A DNA stretch of 64,000 nucleotides from Chaetoderma sp. LZ-2023a (GCA_034401795.1 CM067372.1:14084940-14148939); one strand, 5' to 3'. Shown: positions 31,697-41,744, counted from the first letter of the stretch. Numbers and translations are program-made. Notes: generated by a model from the letters alone, not told the origin.

Positions 31697-34591
31697 TTAT
31701 TTTTTCAAAATCGACAAGGCGAGAGGATTAGAGGTGTCACGGAGATAATGGTCTGTAAAACTTGACTCACAGTGCCACTGAGCCGACATAATATCATGCA
31801 CTGGGACCCCATTAAATAGGGCAGTGGATGTCACTACGCCGCGGACACTGTGAGCCTTGGCCACGTCAACCTGCTTCCCGGTGGCGGATTTATGGCAAAA
31901 CTGAATGCAATCTACAATCCACCTGGAAATGGTGTCCTTAGAAGCCCTGCCATGGGGTTCAATATATGACAACCATAACGCTGACTGGTCGGTGCGCCAC
32001 TCCGCCGTACGTTGTTTGTACCGGCGAAGCGCCCGGACAGGACACCATGCTTTAGAATTAGGATCATATCTAGTTAAAGCAGGCAAAATAATAGGTTGAC
32101 CTGGATATTTCAACGACTGATTTTTAGCCAAGAAATTAATCCTAGGTAGCAGCTTAAGGCCTTCCCCTGAAACCACAAAACGGTCATCCTCGGCTGATAA
32201 GGCATGAATCTCATTCCTACGCCTAGCCGAGGCCGCAGCAATTAAAAACACAGTCTTCAGTGTTAATAGTTTCATAGAAATGGAACTAAGTGGTTCAAAC
32301 GGCTTATCACCTAGTACTTGAAGCACTAGCGATAAACTCCAAGACGGAATCACCGGTGGATTCCTTGGTCTTAGATTGCCCATGCCTTTAATTAATACAT
32401 TTAATGTATTCACTTCATCACTTCCCCTCTTAGCCAAGCAAGGAATAACAGACATTAAAGCTGACTTATAACCAGCAATAGAGTTAGGCTTGAGGCTATA
32501 GGCATCATAGAGGTGACAGAGGAAATCAGCTACTACCTGAATAGATGCATCCATTGGATCAATACATCTTTTTGAGCACCATTCTGCAAATCTGTTGATT
32601 TTATAATTATATGCTCTGGAGGTTGACCCCCTCCTGGCTTTGGCCATAAACATGGCTGCTTGCTCAGAAAAGCCCTCCTTAATTCTAGATTCCTTGACAA
32701 CATCCACGCAGTCAATCTGAACATTGACGGATTGTTGTGAAGGGCCTTGCCCTGGAAGATAATATCGTCCATCAGAGGCAGAGGAACCGGATTGCAGACC
32801 AGAAGGTCCAGCAGATCCGTATACCATGATCGGCTTGGCCAATCCGGGGCGATCAGAAGCACTTGGCATTCCTCTTGTCTGATTTTCTGAAGAATTTTTG
32901 GAATCAGGATTGCTGGAGGGAATGCGTATGCATACATTCTCCCCCAGCTGATAGCTAACGCATCTGTTGCGAAAGCGCTTGGATCCGGAATCGGAGAGAC
33001 GTACGTCGTCATCTTCGCATTCTTCTTCGTTGCGAACAAATCGATGTTGGGTTTCCCCCAATGGTCGAACAGACGATCCGCCACACATTGATTTAGTTGC
33101 CATTCCGTGGGTAAAACACTCATCCTTCGGCTCAATGAGTCTGCTAGCAGGTTTAACCTTCCCGGAATATGAACTGCTTTCAAGGTAATCTGGTGATCCA
33201 GACACCAACAAAGCAGTCTCCATGTCATCATACAGAGACTGGGCGACTTCGTTCCGCCCTGGCGGTTTATGTAAGTCACAACTGTTGAGTTGTCTGAACG
33301 AATAAGAACAATCTTGTCCTGAACTTTCTGTAAGAAATGTTCCAGGCCCAGGACTACTGCTCTTAGCTCCAGTAGATTTATATGTTCCTTTGACTGTTCC
33401 AGATTCCAAAGCCCTGATATCGTGGACTCTTCCAGGCAAGCTCCCCAGCCCTCCATCGATGCATCTGTATACACAGTCACCTGAGGGTGGGGAGGGGTTA
33501 GCATAACCCCCACCAAGAGATTCTCTGTGTCCAACCACCATTGCAGGTGATGAATCAGAGGCGCCAACACTGACACATTCGAGTCCAGCGAACCTGTACT
33601 CTGGGTCCATTGTGTCATGAGAAATAACTGGATCGGCCGCCTGCGTAAGGCGGCCTGAGGAATGACTGGTTCCAATGAAACCATCAACCCCAGCATTCTC
33701 AAGTAAACCCGTGCCAGGACATGACGACTGTCGCACACTGACTGAATTAATGAGATGAGTTTCTGAACTCTCCCCTGAGTAGGATAAACATATCCTGTCT
33801 CTAGATCGAAGAACATCCCCAGGTAAACAAACTTCTGGGATGGAATCAGCTCTGATTTTGGGAAATTGATCATCCAGCCTAAGTCTGTGAGAGTTTTCAA
33901 AACAATCTCCAGACTGGCCGATAAACTTTCCCGGGTGTGCGCTTTCAACAGCCAGTCGTCTATGTACGTGTGGACTGCTATGCTTCTCCTGCGGAGGTAT
34001 GCGGTGATCGCAAGAACCACACGGGTGAAAACCCGAGGAGCCGTGGAAATTCCGAAGGATAGCACCCTGAATTCCCACTGTCTGCCCTGGAATGCAAATC
34101 TCAGGAAGCGACGGAAACTCCTGTGTATGGGGATGTGGAAATAAGCGTCCTTCAAATCTATCGACGCTGTCCACATTCCACTCTCTAACCCAGCCAACAC
34201 CGAGCGCCCAGTCTCCATCTTGAAACTGGGCGTCTCTATGAACTTGTTCAATGGCTTGAGGTTGAGAATTGGTCTCCACCCTCCGGTGTTCTTTGTTACT
34301 AAGAACAGGGTTGAATAGAAGCCCGGACACCTCTGTGCCGGCTGAATAGCTCCTTTTTGTATGAGGGAATTTATTTCCTCCTCGATACACAACCTTTGAT
34401 CTGGATCTCTCGGATTTGGAGTCCAGATCGGCACTAGAGACAGTCGCGATGGCGGGCCTGTCATCCAATCGGGATGATACCCGACTGAAAGCCATCGCAA
34501 GACTAAACGGTCCTGAGTTAACCGTTCCCACTCTTGCATGTGGTCGGCTAGCCGGCCTCCCACCGGTCCACCTAGGGATAGAGGTGGACAT
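31697..34591 (-). CDS. DIRS D2 tyrosine recombinase ORF (964 codons, overlapping RT)
   Basis: Residues from about 655 to the end form the recombinase: an N-terminal SAM-like part (FAEWCSKR..VADFLCHLYDAY), AASARRRNEIHAL with the first catalytic Arg near 790-792, HSVRG (His914, Arg917), QWH around 940, and the nucleophile candidate in FTDHYLRD (Tyr949). The enzyme would insert the circular DNA copy without target duplication. The preceding roughly 640 codons overlap the RT/RNase H ORF in another frame, are Ser/Gly/Arg-rich and resemble no known domain. Such a long overlap is known in Dictyostelium DIRS-1. ATG at 34591 is the first in frame, but translation may start later. Confidence 0.92.
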   Translation of the reverse strand: MSTSIPRWTGGRPASRPHARVGTVNSGPFSLAMAFSRVSSRLDDRPAIATVSSADLDSKSERSRSKVVYRGGNKFPHTKRSYSAGTEVSGLLFNPVLSNKEHRRVETNSQPQAIEQVHRDAQFQDGDWALGVGWVREWNVDSVDRFEGRLFPHPHTQEFPSLPEICIPGQTVGIQGAILRNFHGSSGFHPCGSCDHRIPPQEKHSSPHVHRRLAVESAHPGKFIGQSGDCFENSHRLRLDDQFPKIRADSIPEVCLPGDVLRSRDRICLSYSGESSETHLINSVSVRQSSCPGTGLLENAGVDGFIGTSHSSGRLTQAADPVISHDTMDPEYRFAGLECVSVGASDSSPAMVVGHRESLGGGYANPSPPSGDCVYRCIDGGLGSLPGRVHDIRALESGTVKGTYKSTGAKSSSPGPGTFLTESSGQDCSYSFRQLNSCDLHKPPGRNEVAQSLYDDMETALLVSGSPDYLESSSYSGKVKPASRLIEPKDECFTHGMATKSMCGGSSVRPLGETQHRFVRNEEECEDDDVRLSDSGSKRFRNRCVSYQLGENVCIRIPSSNPDSKNSSENQTRGMPSASDRPGLAKPIMVYGSAGPSGLQSGSSASDGRYYLPGQGPSQQSVNVQIDCVDVVKESRIKEGFSEQAAMFMAKARRGSTSRAYNYKINRFAEWCSKRCIDPMDASIQVVADFLCHLYDAYSLKPNSIAGYKSALMSVIPCLAKRGSDEVNTLNVLIKGMGNLRPRNPPVIPSWSLSLVLQVLGDKPFEPLSSISMKLLTLKTVFLIAAASARRRNEIHALSAEDDRFVVSGEGLKLLPRINFLAKNQSLKYPGQPIILPALTRYDPNSKAWCPVRALRRYKQRTAEWRTDQSALWLSYIEPHGRASKDTISRWIVDCIQFCHKSATGKQVDVAKAHSVRGVVTSTALFNGVPVHDIMSAQWHCESSFTDHYLRDTSNPLALSILKK

Positions 34592-34989
34592 AAGGAGTGC
34601 AAGAGCGGCACTGTCTCCTCTGCCAGAAACACCGGCGCGGTTCTCACCGCGGTAACCGTCCCATCAGGAACGATTACCCCGCCCAGATCCTCGCGCGCCA
34701 CGACCAGCACCGCGCGCACCTCGGTGCGCGGGCGGCTGCCTGGCTGACTGCGCCTGAGGAGCCTGCGCCCCCCTCGCTGCTGGCCGAATCGCACGCGGCC
34801 GAGGCCGGCGCTGCGATGGTGGTTGGCCTCTGACCTGGCCACTACCACCTCGAGCCTGCAGGGGACGATACGCAGGGGGTGCGGCGCGAACGTTGGCACG
34901 ACGAAGCACCTCAAACTGCTCGCGCAGCGCCCTCTGGTTATTGACCAGAGTAACCGTCTCCTGGAGGTGCCTACACCCCTCACCTCCAA
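32533..34989 (-). CDS. DIRS D2 reverse transcriptase/RNase H/methylase-like ORF
   Basis: Open for 818 codons. RT starts near residue 185 (PGFYSTLFLVTKNTGGWRP at 222-240, SIDLKDAYFHIPI near 276-288, catalytic YIDD at 342-345). RNase H spans about 505-621 (VYTDAS, NLLELRAV, RSDNSTVV, HIPGRLNLLADSLSR). A segment like phage adenine methyltransferases follows (about 626-730; NIDLFATKKN, YAFPPAILI, LLIAPDWP). The frame opens without an ATG (TTG at 34989) inside the gag 3' end in a different frame, so expression by frameshifting or internal initiation is likely. It copies element RNA to DNA. Confidence 0.93.
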   Translation of the reverse strand: MEVRGVGTSRRRLLWSITRGRCASSLRCFVVPTFAPHPLRIVPCRLEVVVARSEANHHRSAGLGRVRFGQQRGGRRLLRRSQPGSRPRTEVRAVLVVAREDLGGVIVPDGTVTAVRTAPVFLAEETVPLLHSLCPPLSLGGPVGGRLADHMQEWERLTQDRLVLRWLSVGYHPDWMTGPPSRLSLVPIWTPNPRDPDQRLCIEEEINSLIQKGAIQPAQRCPGFYSTLFLVTKNTGGWRPILNLKPLNKFIETPSFKMETGRSVLAGLESGMWTASIDLKDAYFHIPIHRSFRRFLRFAFQGRQWEFRVLSFGISTAPRVFTRVVLAITAYLRRRSIAVHTYIDDWLLKAHTRESLSASLEIVLKTLTDLGWMINFPKSELIPSQKFVYLGMFFDLETGYVYPTQGRVQKLISLIQSVCDSRHVLARVYLRMLGLMVSLEPVIPQAALRRRPIQLFLMTQWTQSTGSLDSNVSVLAPLIHHLQWWLDTENLLVGVMLTPPHPQVTVYTDASMEGWGACLEESTISGLWNLEQSKEHINLLELRAVVLGLEHFLQKVQDKIVLIRSDNSTVVTYINRQGGTKSPSLCMMTWRLLCWCLDHQITLKAVHIPGRLNLLADSLSRRMSVLPTEWQLNQCVADRLFDHWGKPNIDLFATKKNAKMTTYVSPIPDPSAFATDALAISWGRMYAYAFPPAILIPKILQKIRQEECQVLLIAPDWPSRSWYTDLLDLLVCNPVPLPLMDDIIFQGKALHNNPSMFRLTAWMLSRNLELRRAFLSKQPCLWPKPGGGQPPEHIIIKSTDLQNGAQKDVLIQWMHLFR

Positions 34990-36712
34990 AGAGACCAGGA
35001 CCTGTCATAGGCGTACGTAGTAGCCTATTGTAGAGGTCCTGGGACGGGCACAGATTATCCAAGGCAAAAGTGCGCCTTGCACGGACACTCCTGGTCACCG
35101 CCCACGTCATACAGTCCAGAGCCAGGTTGATACCATCCTGGATGGCTCGCTGGACTGTGACCGGACTTGGCTGGCGCGATGCGGATGCTGTTACTACCCC
35201 TTGTAACAGCTGGGAGACGTGGGACAGAGCGGCAATCGAAGCCCTCCCACTCTCCTCCGCATCACGCAACGCGGCATTTGCTGAACGCAACGCGTTCGAA
35301 CACAAGACTCCCGTGTCAGAACGGGAGCCTGGCCGCGCATCCTCACCCAAAGCCGCGCGGTCATCCACGCTCTGCTTCGGTACCACACCGTACCGCTGGT
35401 AGTCCAGGGGCACGATGCGGCAACGCCTGGCCACCTCGCGCGGGGCCTTAGCGAGACGTCCACTCGACTTAATGGACGTCTCCGCCGCCTCGAACATGTC
35501 TACGACATGCTCTGCCAGCGGCAGAGAAGGCATAGCGTTAGCAGTAGGCTTACCAGCTAACCACGGCCTATGCTCACGCTGGCTAGCCGACTGCTCCACG
35601 GGCAGATCTGGTCTAACACTCACCAACCACTGGCAAGCGTCAGACCAATCCTCCTCCGTGGCTAGCTGCGAGCGCTCTACAAGACGGGGGCCTTCGTCTT
35701 CCTCCAGAGCGCAAGCAACAGAGCTTGACGGCGGGTACGCTGATATCCCTGGCAAGCCAGGGAGAACATGCGGGCCTGACAATACCGGCATGCTAATATC
35801 ACTGGTTTGATCAGGAGCAGGCGCCGTGGTAGAGCGCGGGGCATATACCGCCACACCACGGCCCCGGCCAGCACCAGCGACACTCTCGGCAAGCCGAGGT
35901 ATGCGGTACCGCTGGCCTTCAGCGCCCAGGGCCACAGTCTGAACCGTGGATTCTACCCCTGGGAGAGTAGAACCGTGGAAAAAGGCGTCTGTATTCCCCG
36001 CGAGGGGCGCACAAACGTCATATTCCATGGCCACGTCTTCAGACGGCGACCCCAACAGGTAATCATCATCCTCCTGGCCAGAAAGATTAGACTCCGGGTC
36101 AGCAAAGAGAGCTAACCCGGACTGGCCAGGGAAGGTGCCATACGAGGTACTGGCAGCCGCGGTGTGCGGATACCCCTGGACTGATGAGCAGCCCGCGGGT
36201 TCCAGCGACGACCGTCCACGGTCCCTATTGGGCGCGGCAATAAGCCTGCTGCCAGGGCCGTGGAACACCCCCTCTAATGGGGCCACCTCTGAATCTTCAA
36301 ACAACGGAAGCGTACTAAGGAACGTTGATTCAGAGGTGGGGATTACCTGCTCCGAAGCAGATGATGAGGTCAATAAAGGATTTGGTCCAGGAAGCATCCC
36401 ACGAAGCAACTCTGGAACCAAATCCTTGATTGTCCTCCTCATCTCTCCCATCTCGGTCCGGAAGGCCTCCATGTCCACCGCGGACGAGGCCTTCCTCTTA
36501 CCCTTCTTACTTACGACCTCTTTTTTCAGCTTCTTTTTCTCCTCCTCCAACTTGTCCTTCGCCTGCAAGCATAAGAATTCGGACATTAGCTCGCCCCCCC
36601 AGTGCTTACATATCTCGCAATTAAGCAAGGGACCACAGGGGCTACACTGAAAACATAGATGAGGGCCAAACTTGTCCCTCAAAAATCGTCCACAGGACGC
36701 ACAACCAGGTCT
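34664..36712 (-). CDS. DIRS D2 gag-like ORF, main exon
   Basis: Open from the acceptor TTTTTCAG at 36713 to the stop at 34664. It starts RPGCASCGRFLRDKFGPHLC with FQCSPC and NCEICKHW following, a likely zinc-binding cluster. Then come a Lys-rich coiled segment (KDKLEEEKKKLKKEV), an acidic Ser/Pro region, a central helical part (SLPLAEHVVDMFEAAETSIK) and an Arg/Gly/Gln-rich C-terminus suited to nucleic-acid binding. No in-frame ATG precedes the zinc cluster in this exon; an upstream exon at 37459-37509 supplies one. Function as nucleoprotein is inferred from position. Its last 326 nt overlap the RT ORF. Confidence 0.85.
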   Translation of the reverse strand, partial: RPGCASCGRFLRDKFGPHLCFQCSPCGPLLNCEICKHWGGELMSEFLCLQAKDKLEEEKKKLKKEVVSKKGKRKASSAVDMEAFRTEMGEMRRTIKDLVPELLRGMLPGPNPLLTSSSASEQVIPTSESTFLSTLPLFEDSEVAPLEGVFHGPGSRLIAAPNRDRGRSSLEPAGCSSVQGYPHTAAASTSYGTFPGQSGLALFADPESNLSGQEDDDYLLGSPSEDVAMEYDVCAPLAGNTDAFFHGSTLPGVESTVQTVALGAEGQRYRIPRLAESVAGAGRGRGVAVYAPRSTTAPAPDQTSDISMPVLSGPHVLPGLPGISAYPPSSSVACALEEDEGPRLVERSQLATEEDWSDACQWLVSVRPDLPVEQSASQREHRPWLAGKPTANAMPSLPLAEHVVDMFEAAETSIKSSGRLAKAPREVARRCRIVPLDYQRYGVVPKQSVDDRAALGEDARPGSRSDTGVLCSNALRSANAALRDAEESGRASIAALSHVSQLLQGVVTASASRQPSPVTVQRAIQDGINLALDCMTWAVTRSVRARRTFALDNLCPSQDLYNRLLRTPMTGPGLFGGEGCRHLQETVTLVNNQRALREQFEVLRRANVRAAPPAYRPLQARGGSGQVRGQPPSQRRPRPRAIRPAARGAQAPQAQSARQPPAHRGARGAGRGARGSGRGNRS

Positions 36713-37458
36713 CTGAAAAAGGCCAAAGGACGAGGAGTATGAGCAAACTAGTTAAGCTTAGAAAACTCACCAACTCAAGAGAAGAAAAAATGATCATAAA
36801 GATCATAATTTTTATCAGAAACCAGCTTCGGACAACTTTAATTGTAAATAAAGAGCAAGACTGATTATGACGTCATTAATCCTATGACAGGAAAAAATCG
36901 ATCCACAACAAACATCCCAGTGCAAGGACGAATTGTATCTCTAACCAGAACATGTGCAGAATGGACATTTCGACTACACAAGCATCAGATAAATACTGAT
37001 AACAATGGCAAATAGTGTTAATTATCTCCCTTTCTCATATCAATAATTAATACCTGACACCTTGTCTAGACAAACCATCCAACCTGATGAACTGGAGCAC
37101 TCCACCACTGAACGCCTCTTAACTCTCTCCACCTCAAGGGGAAGGAATTGGATCAAGAGGGCAAAGTGAGAAGACCTTTATAATAGGCCTCCAACTCACT
37201 GGACATAGAATTTTTGGTTAGATAACCTAACAGTATTAGTAGGAAATGGAACCATGGTGGAGAGACACAAACCCTCTGCTGATGTCATGTCCTTATTTCT
37301 CCTTCACACAGACCTGTGGACATAAACACAAAGAGAGATTAGTCTTATATAGCACCTAGTTGAAAAAAATCAACTAATTAAGGCGCTTATCACGTTTAGC
37401 GCGAGTCCCGGAAACACATTACAACGGGACAAAACTCGCTAATTTTACTAGAAGTCAC
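36713..37458 (-). other. DIRS D2 putative gag intron
   Basis: Bounded by CAG|GTGACT at its 5' end and TTTTTCAG| at its 3' end; 746 nt. The equivalent interval in D1 (2726-3493, 768 nt) has GTGAAT and CTGTTTCAG. Both contain in-frame stops, so read-through could not fuse the ORFs. Confidence 0.65.
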
Positions 37459-37509
37459 CTGATTTAAAGGTCCAAGGCCCTCCTGTGGCGAAGTCACTCT
37501 CTCAGCCAT
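37459..37509 (-). CDS. DIRS D2 putative first gag exon
   Basis: Seventeen codons, MAERVTSPQEGLGPLNQ, directly followed by GTGACT. Splicing to 36712 gives ..LNQ-RPGCASC in frame. D1 has the related MSERTNSPEEGTGSLYQ with the same exon length and phase. Conservation of length, start, phase and both splice signals supports a real coding exon. Confidence 0.68.
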
Positions 37510-37599
37510 CTTTGTCAGGTAAAAACGTCTATTTAAAAGTCTTAAAAAGCTTTGAAAAGCGTATAGAAAGATCTTATCATGAAAGCATGTGTTGTCTCT

Positions 37600-37794
37600 C
37601 AGCCAATAAATTAGCAAAGAGGAAGTGCTAGTCTGCGCATGCGCGGTGGTGGGGCTGGCATCCGCCAGACTACGCTCTGACTCCCTGCTCAGTAGGGGCA
37701 CCTAACTGTTTTAATCTGAGTGTTTATTGAGTGAAAGCCAATATTTAGCAATATCAAAAGTATTAGGGAGGTAAGTATACTCTTGATGTGAAAT
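37600..37794. repeat. DIRS D2 right inverted terminal repeat
   Basis: Inverse of the left repeat; ends TTAGGGAGGTAAGTATACTC then TTGATGTGAAAT. It presumably contains the element's promoter, since gag begins just downstream on the minus strand. Confidence 0.93.
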
Positions 37795-37849
37795 GAGCAA
37801 GTTGGCAGAAGGGGATGTGTATCCAGGTGAGCTGGAGTTTATTTAGAAA

Positions 37850-37921
37850 ATAATTTGACTGAAAGGCATTGTTGCCTTAGGTAGTAACAACTTTCAATCA
37901 AATACATTTCAAAATATTCAG
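37850..37921. repeat. Hairpin repeat family A (shorter form)
   Basis: TTTGACTGAAAGGCATTGTT..CCTTAGG..AACAACTTTCAATCAAAT, matching the copy at 51002-51105 in the sister repeat. Confidence 0.8.
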
Positions 37922-38199
37922 TAGTATAGATGTCAGAGCAAATAATACATATCTTAAATGCTTAGGCAGTGGAGTAAAATATGTTAAACTGTTAATTGTT
38001 TTTATCTTGTTTGGCAATAAAATGTGTCAGGGGTGGGGGGGGGGGGGGTGATAAATCATTGCACAGTGGAGGGAAACAACCTGTCTAATATTTCCCCTAT
38101 GAAAGTGGCACTATACTAGTAGTGCAAATGGTTAAGGGCTGATAATGCTGGTGTTTGACATCGTATCAGTTTCATTTTTGCAAAACAGATATTAGATGC

Positions 38200-41100
38200 T
38201 GCCATTGTTACAATACATGTCCATTATATTCATGAATTTGATCAATTTAATGACAAGACATGTATTACAGACTGGTATTGATGGATGGAAATAATAAGAA
38301 GCAACATGTTTGCTAAAAATCATCCCTCCAGTTATTCTGTCGCCATTCATTCTTCTCTCACTCCATCTCTCACTCTAGCCAAATACCATTATCATCGATT
38401 CGCTAAACAAAGTACTGGCTAATTAGCATATCAATTGAATAGAGGCGGTGTGCAGGCTCACAATGGTCATGTGATCAGGATGACCATATACAGCAGGGTA
38501 AAATATAGTTAGAAATAACTACGTCAGGTGGTTTGGTGGTGGAAGCGTGCAAATACACGAGGGGTGGTAGAGTGTTTTGCCGGTAGTGACGAGATGCGAT
38601 CGTGAAGAGATAGTCAGCGAGGCATGTTTCCTTGATGCCATAGAGTAGCAATGGTATGAATGGAATTCGTCATGCCCAGTGTCTGCATGTGTAAGAAATA
38701 ACAGTATCGTGTCAGCAAATTGTACTGGCATATTTGCTTGTACATTAAAGTGCAGTATCATCCATTTTCGTGGACCGTATTGTCATCTGTTATGTTTCTC
38801 GTCACCAGTAGTTGTTGATGACGTCACGTCAACATTCGTCTAGGCTTGCACGATTTTTGCTTTGAAGCATCGCGATCGATTTTTTGCTAAAAATTGCGAT
38901 TTTCGATTAAATCGTAGGTCCAAATTCCAAAAAGTATAAACCGGGGTAACGTGACTTGTTTCTAGAAAAAGTTGAAATAAATGATACAAAAATAGCACAA
39001 AATTAGAACACATTTTCATGCGACGAATTCTTACCATCCTACGTCTATGCTTAATGTATACCTTATATCCATCACGAGAGTGAAATTATTAATTGGGACC
39101 ACCTAAATATTGCGCATAGTTTAATAAACATTATTTCATCAAAATTTGAGATAAAATGTCGCCGAGAAAAAAATAAATTACATGACTTCCGTTTATAGCC
39201 TCCCTTTGTAGGACGAGTTTAGGTCATTATCGGAGTAGCGCGAATACGAAAATATTAGTATCCGGGGAGAAACTGCGCAATCCACATACATAGGACAGTA
39301 GCTTTGAGTAGGTACGAGTGTAACGACATAAACTCGTTCTATAGTGCAGTGTATAGTTGCTTTCAGAATGTACGATTTACATTTAAGAGTAATCAACAGA
39401 ACGCACAGTTCAAAATCAAACAATCTGGAATGCTGTTGCTTTATTTTCTTTAATTTGACATGACAACCGAATCAAAAAGGAAAAATTATTACACCGCCTA
39501 AAATTGCTAACTCTAGAATTAAAAAGAATTATGTTCACTGATTACCTAACAGTCTGCAAAAAGAATTATGTTCACTGATTGCCTAACACTCTGCAACGAA
39601 GTATATACGTGGCATTTCACAACAGATTCAGGGTCCGCTGCGAAAGAAAAAAAATTATATGGCGATTCGATGGAGTAACTAGCTGGTTTTCTCAATGACA
39701 AAGGTGTTACCTCGCTATTGTTAGCTTGTTTATTGTAGCGCTTTGCGTTGTGATTAGTAATTATTCGACACGTGCATGGCACGGCGGGATATAAACACAA
39801 TGAACACACGCATGAATCGATTATAATTGTACTCATGTATTGATAAAATGCGACGGAAAGGTCCACACTTCCGATTTAAAAAAAACATGAAAACTTTGAT
39901 GATTTTCCGATTTTTCCTCAATTACATCGTAAAAATCGCGATTTTAAAAATAAATCGAATTTCACAATTAAATCGAAAAATCGTGCAAGCCTACATTCGT
40001 CATCTATCGTTATGAACTTTCAGTCAGTTCCAGTTTGTTCTTTACCTAACTGAACCAGTGGACATTATCGCTGACATCACGTCGGCATACATCACCCACC
40101 ACATGTCAGTGACTGTTGCAAAATTCCAGTTAATTTCACTTTACTCAGTAACAGCTCCATATTAGTTGTCATATCCTCAGCTATATTGATTCGTCAGTAG
40201 TCGCTGATGTCACCAGATCACCACTAGCTCTATAGATCGATGGGCGCATAATCACCTCCAGACTTGTTGCTCATTGCGAACATCGTCGTCTTCATACCAT
40301 ATCCTCCAGTGTCGACATTGGTCTTCTTGATGCAAAATTCAGAGCATATCGAGGACATCTTGTGAGATTCCATGCGTCCTGTATTCCAGATGGCTGTCAT
40401 TATCTCATTTTAGCATGTTTCCTTCCGGATGGCTGTTCCACTTTCAATCAATAAGTGTTATTGTTTCGGGTCTTCTCGTTTCGGTACCGACCCGACAAAT
40501 CGTCTCCACAGATCTTAGTCGTCATTGAATGCACGTGAATGGTTGACACTCGCGTAAGTTAAATTCTAAACATGTACACTGTTAGCAATCTATCAAAACC
40601 AGAATAACATTAATAACTATGCAACCATTCATAAAACCAATCTCTACGGGTAAGGTGTTGGTATGCTGGGGGGAGGTTTTATGTGGGTAAGCTAGGAAAG
40701 GTCCCCTGGGTATATAGGTGAAGTAAAGCATGCCACTTATTACAAATTTATTATACTATATTAATCATGTTATGGCATCGTACGATGATTGTTACATGTT
40801 TGTTGATTGACAGAGGTTTTATTCAGCATCATTACAAATTTTCTCTTTGATTTATGAAACATGGAACCAATAGTCACCCTCATTGTTGTCAACCGTGAGT
40901 TCACTGTGCAGACTATGTTTTAATGATTATTTCGTCGACTTACTGGGTAACTACGGAGTTGTCGTAATAGTCATTCCACCAGTCTTCAGAATTCTCGAAT
41001 TTTCTGAAAACATTCCCCACTTGATTTTACATTCTATAATACATCACTTGTAATTTATTCGTCACAGAGATTCCATTTTCACTATCACGATCAATAAGTG

Positions 41101-41744
41101 CAGCACTTCATGGATGAATGTCATAATTTCTTGAATGCATGTCATAATTTATTGGGTGGTGTCCTGACAGATCAATGTTAGACTTATAATTACGTCACAA
41201 TCACATGATGTCACAATCGTGAGTTAGTGATATTTTATTACACCAAATTGAATGTCATCGACGATAACCCATTCTCATTTCCGTCACAGTCATAGTCAAC
41301 AGTGAATTAAATTGATGCCATAGGCCGGCAATTTCCTTGTCATGCCATAACCCGACTAACCTAAAGGTTAATCAAGGTTTTATGCAAATCATTTTTCTGA
41401 ACGGGTACTTAAACTGTGAGCCAACAGCGAGCCAAACTATAAAATTTCAATACGGAAAATTTGAACGCTTCATCAAAACAGAATCCACATCGATGATCTT
41501 TGACCCCATTGCTTTCCTATCCTCAATTTATCTTTCTCACTGAATTCTTATCCTGTTATCCTATTTAAGAGTGAATCACAACCGTGGCAGATGAGTCGTA
41601 TCTTAGGAATAAAGCGACGCCTAAATTTCTTAAGTTAGTATTCATGACGTCACTCCGGGAGGGTTAACCCTAGACTGAGCCGACCTTGACCGTACTAATC
41701 TATATCTGACATTGTCATAATATAAGGGGAGAATGACATCATAA
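38200..41744. other. Unexplained insertion within family X copy 3
   Basis: Family X sequence stops at ATATTAGATGCTGCC (38190s) and resumes around ATTAACACTGTGATCAAGC (41745); the equivalent positions are adjacent in copy 4 near 51345-51365. Apart from the hAT-type element nested at 38841-39993 I see no ORF, terminal repeat or known family in it. Confidence 0.65.
38841..39993. mobile_element. Non-autonomous hAT-type element with perfect 8-bp target duplication
   Basis: Termini TAGGCTTGCACGATTTTTGC and ATCGAAAAATCGTGCAAGCCTA are inverted and flanked by CATTCGTC at 38833-38840 and 39994-40001. The terminal sequence closely matches the transposase-encoding element at 51432-55626 (CAGGCTTGTGCGATTTTTGC), so that family may mobilise it. 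No transposase remains in its 1153 bp. Confidence 0.93.

Larger units (their letters stand above)
30779..37794 (-). mobile_element. Complete DIRS retrotransposon copy D2, 7.0 kb
   Basis: On the minus strand: right terminal repeat, 17-codon gag exon, intron, gag, RT/RNase H/methylase-like ORF, overlapping tyrosine recombinase ORF, internal complementary region, left terminal repeat. The triplet AAT closes both ends (30779-30781 and 37792-37794) and only one copy appears at the circle junction represented in the internal complementary region. There is no target duplication, as expected for recombinase-mediated insertion. The paralogous unoccupied site with a single AAT is at 50960-50962. All three large ORFs are uninterrupted, so the copy may be recent or active. 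Confidence 0.95.

Noticed and set aside
34989-34989. Start of the RT ORF at 34989
   Set aside because: The first codon is TTG within the gag 3' end in another frame; I report the open frame but do not believe initiation there.
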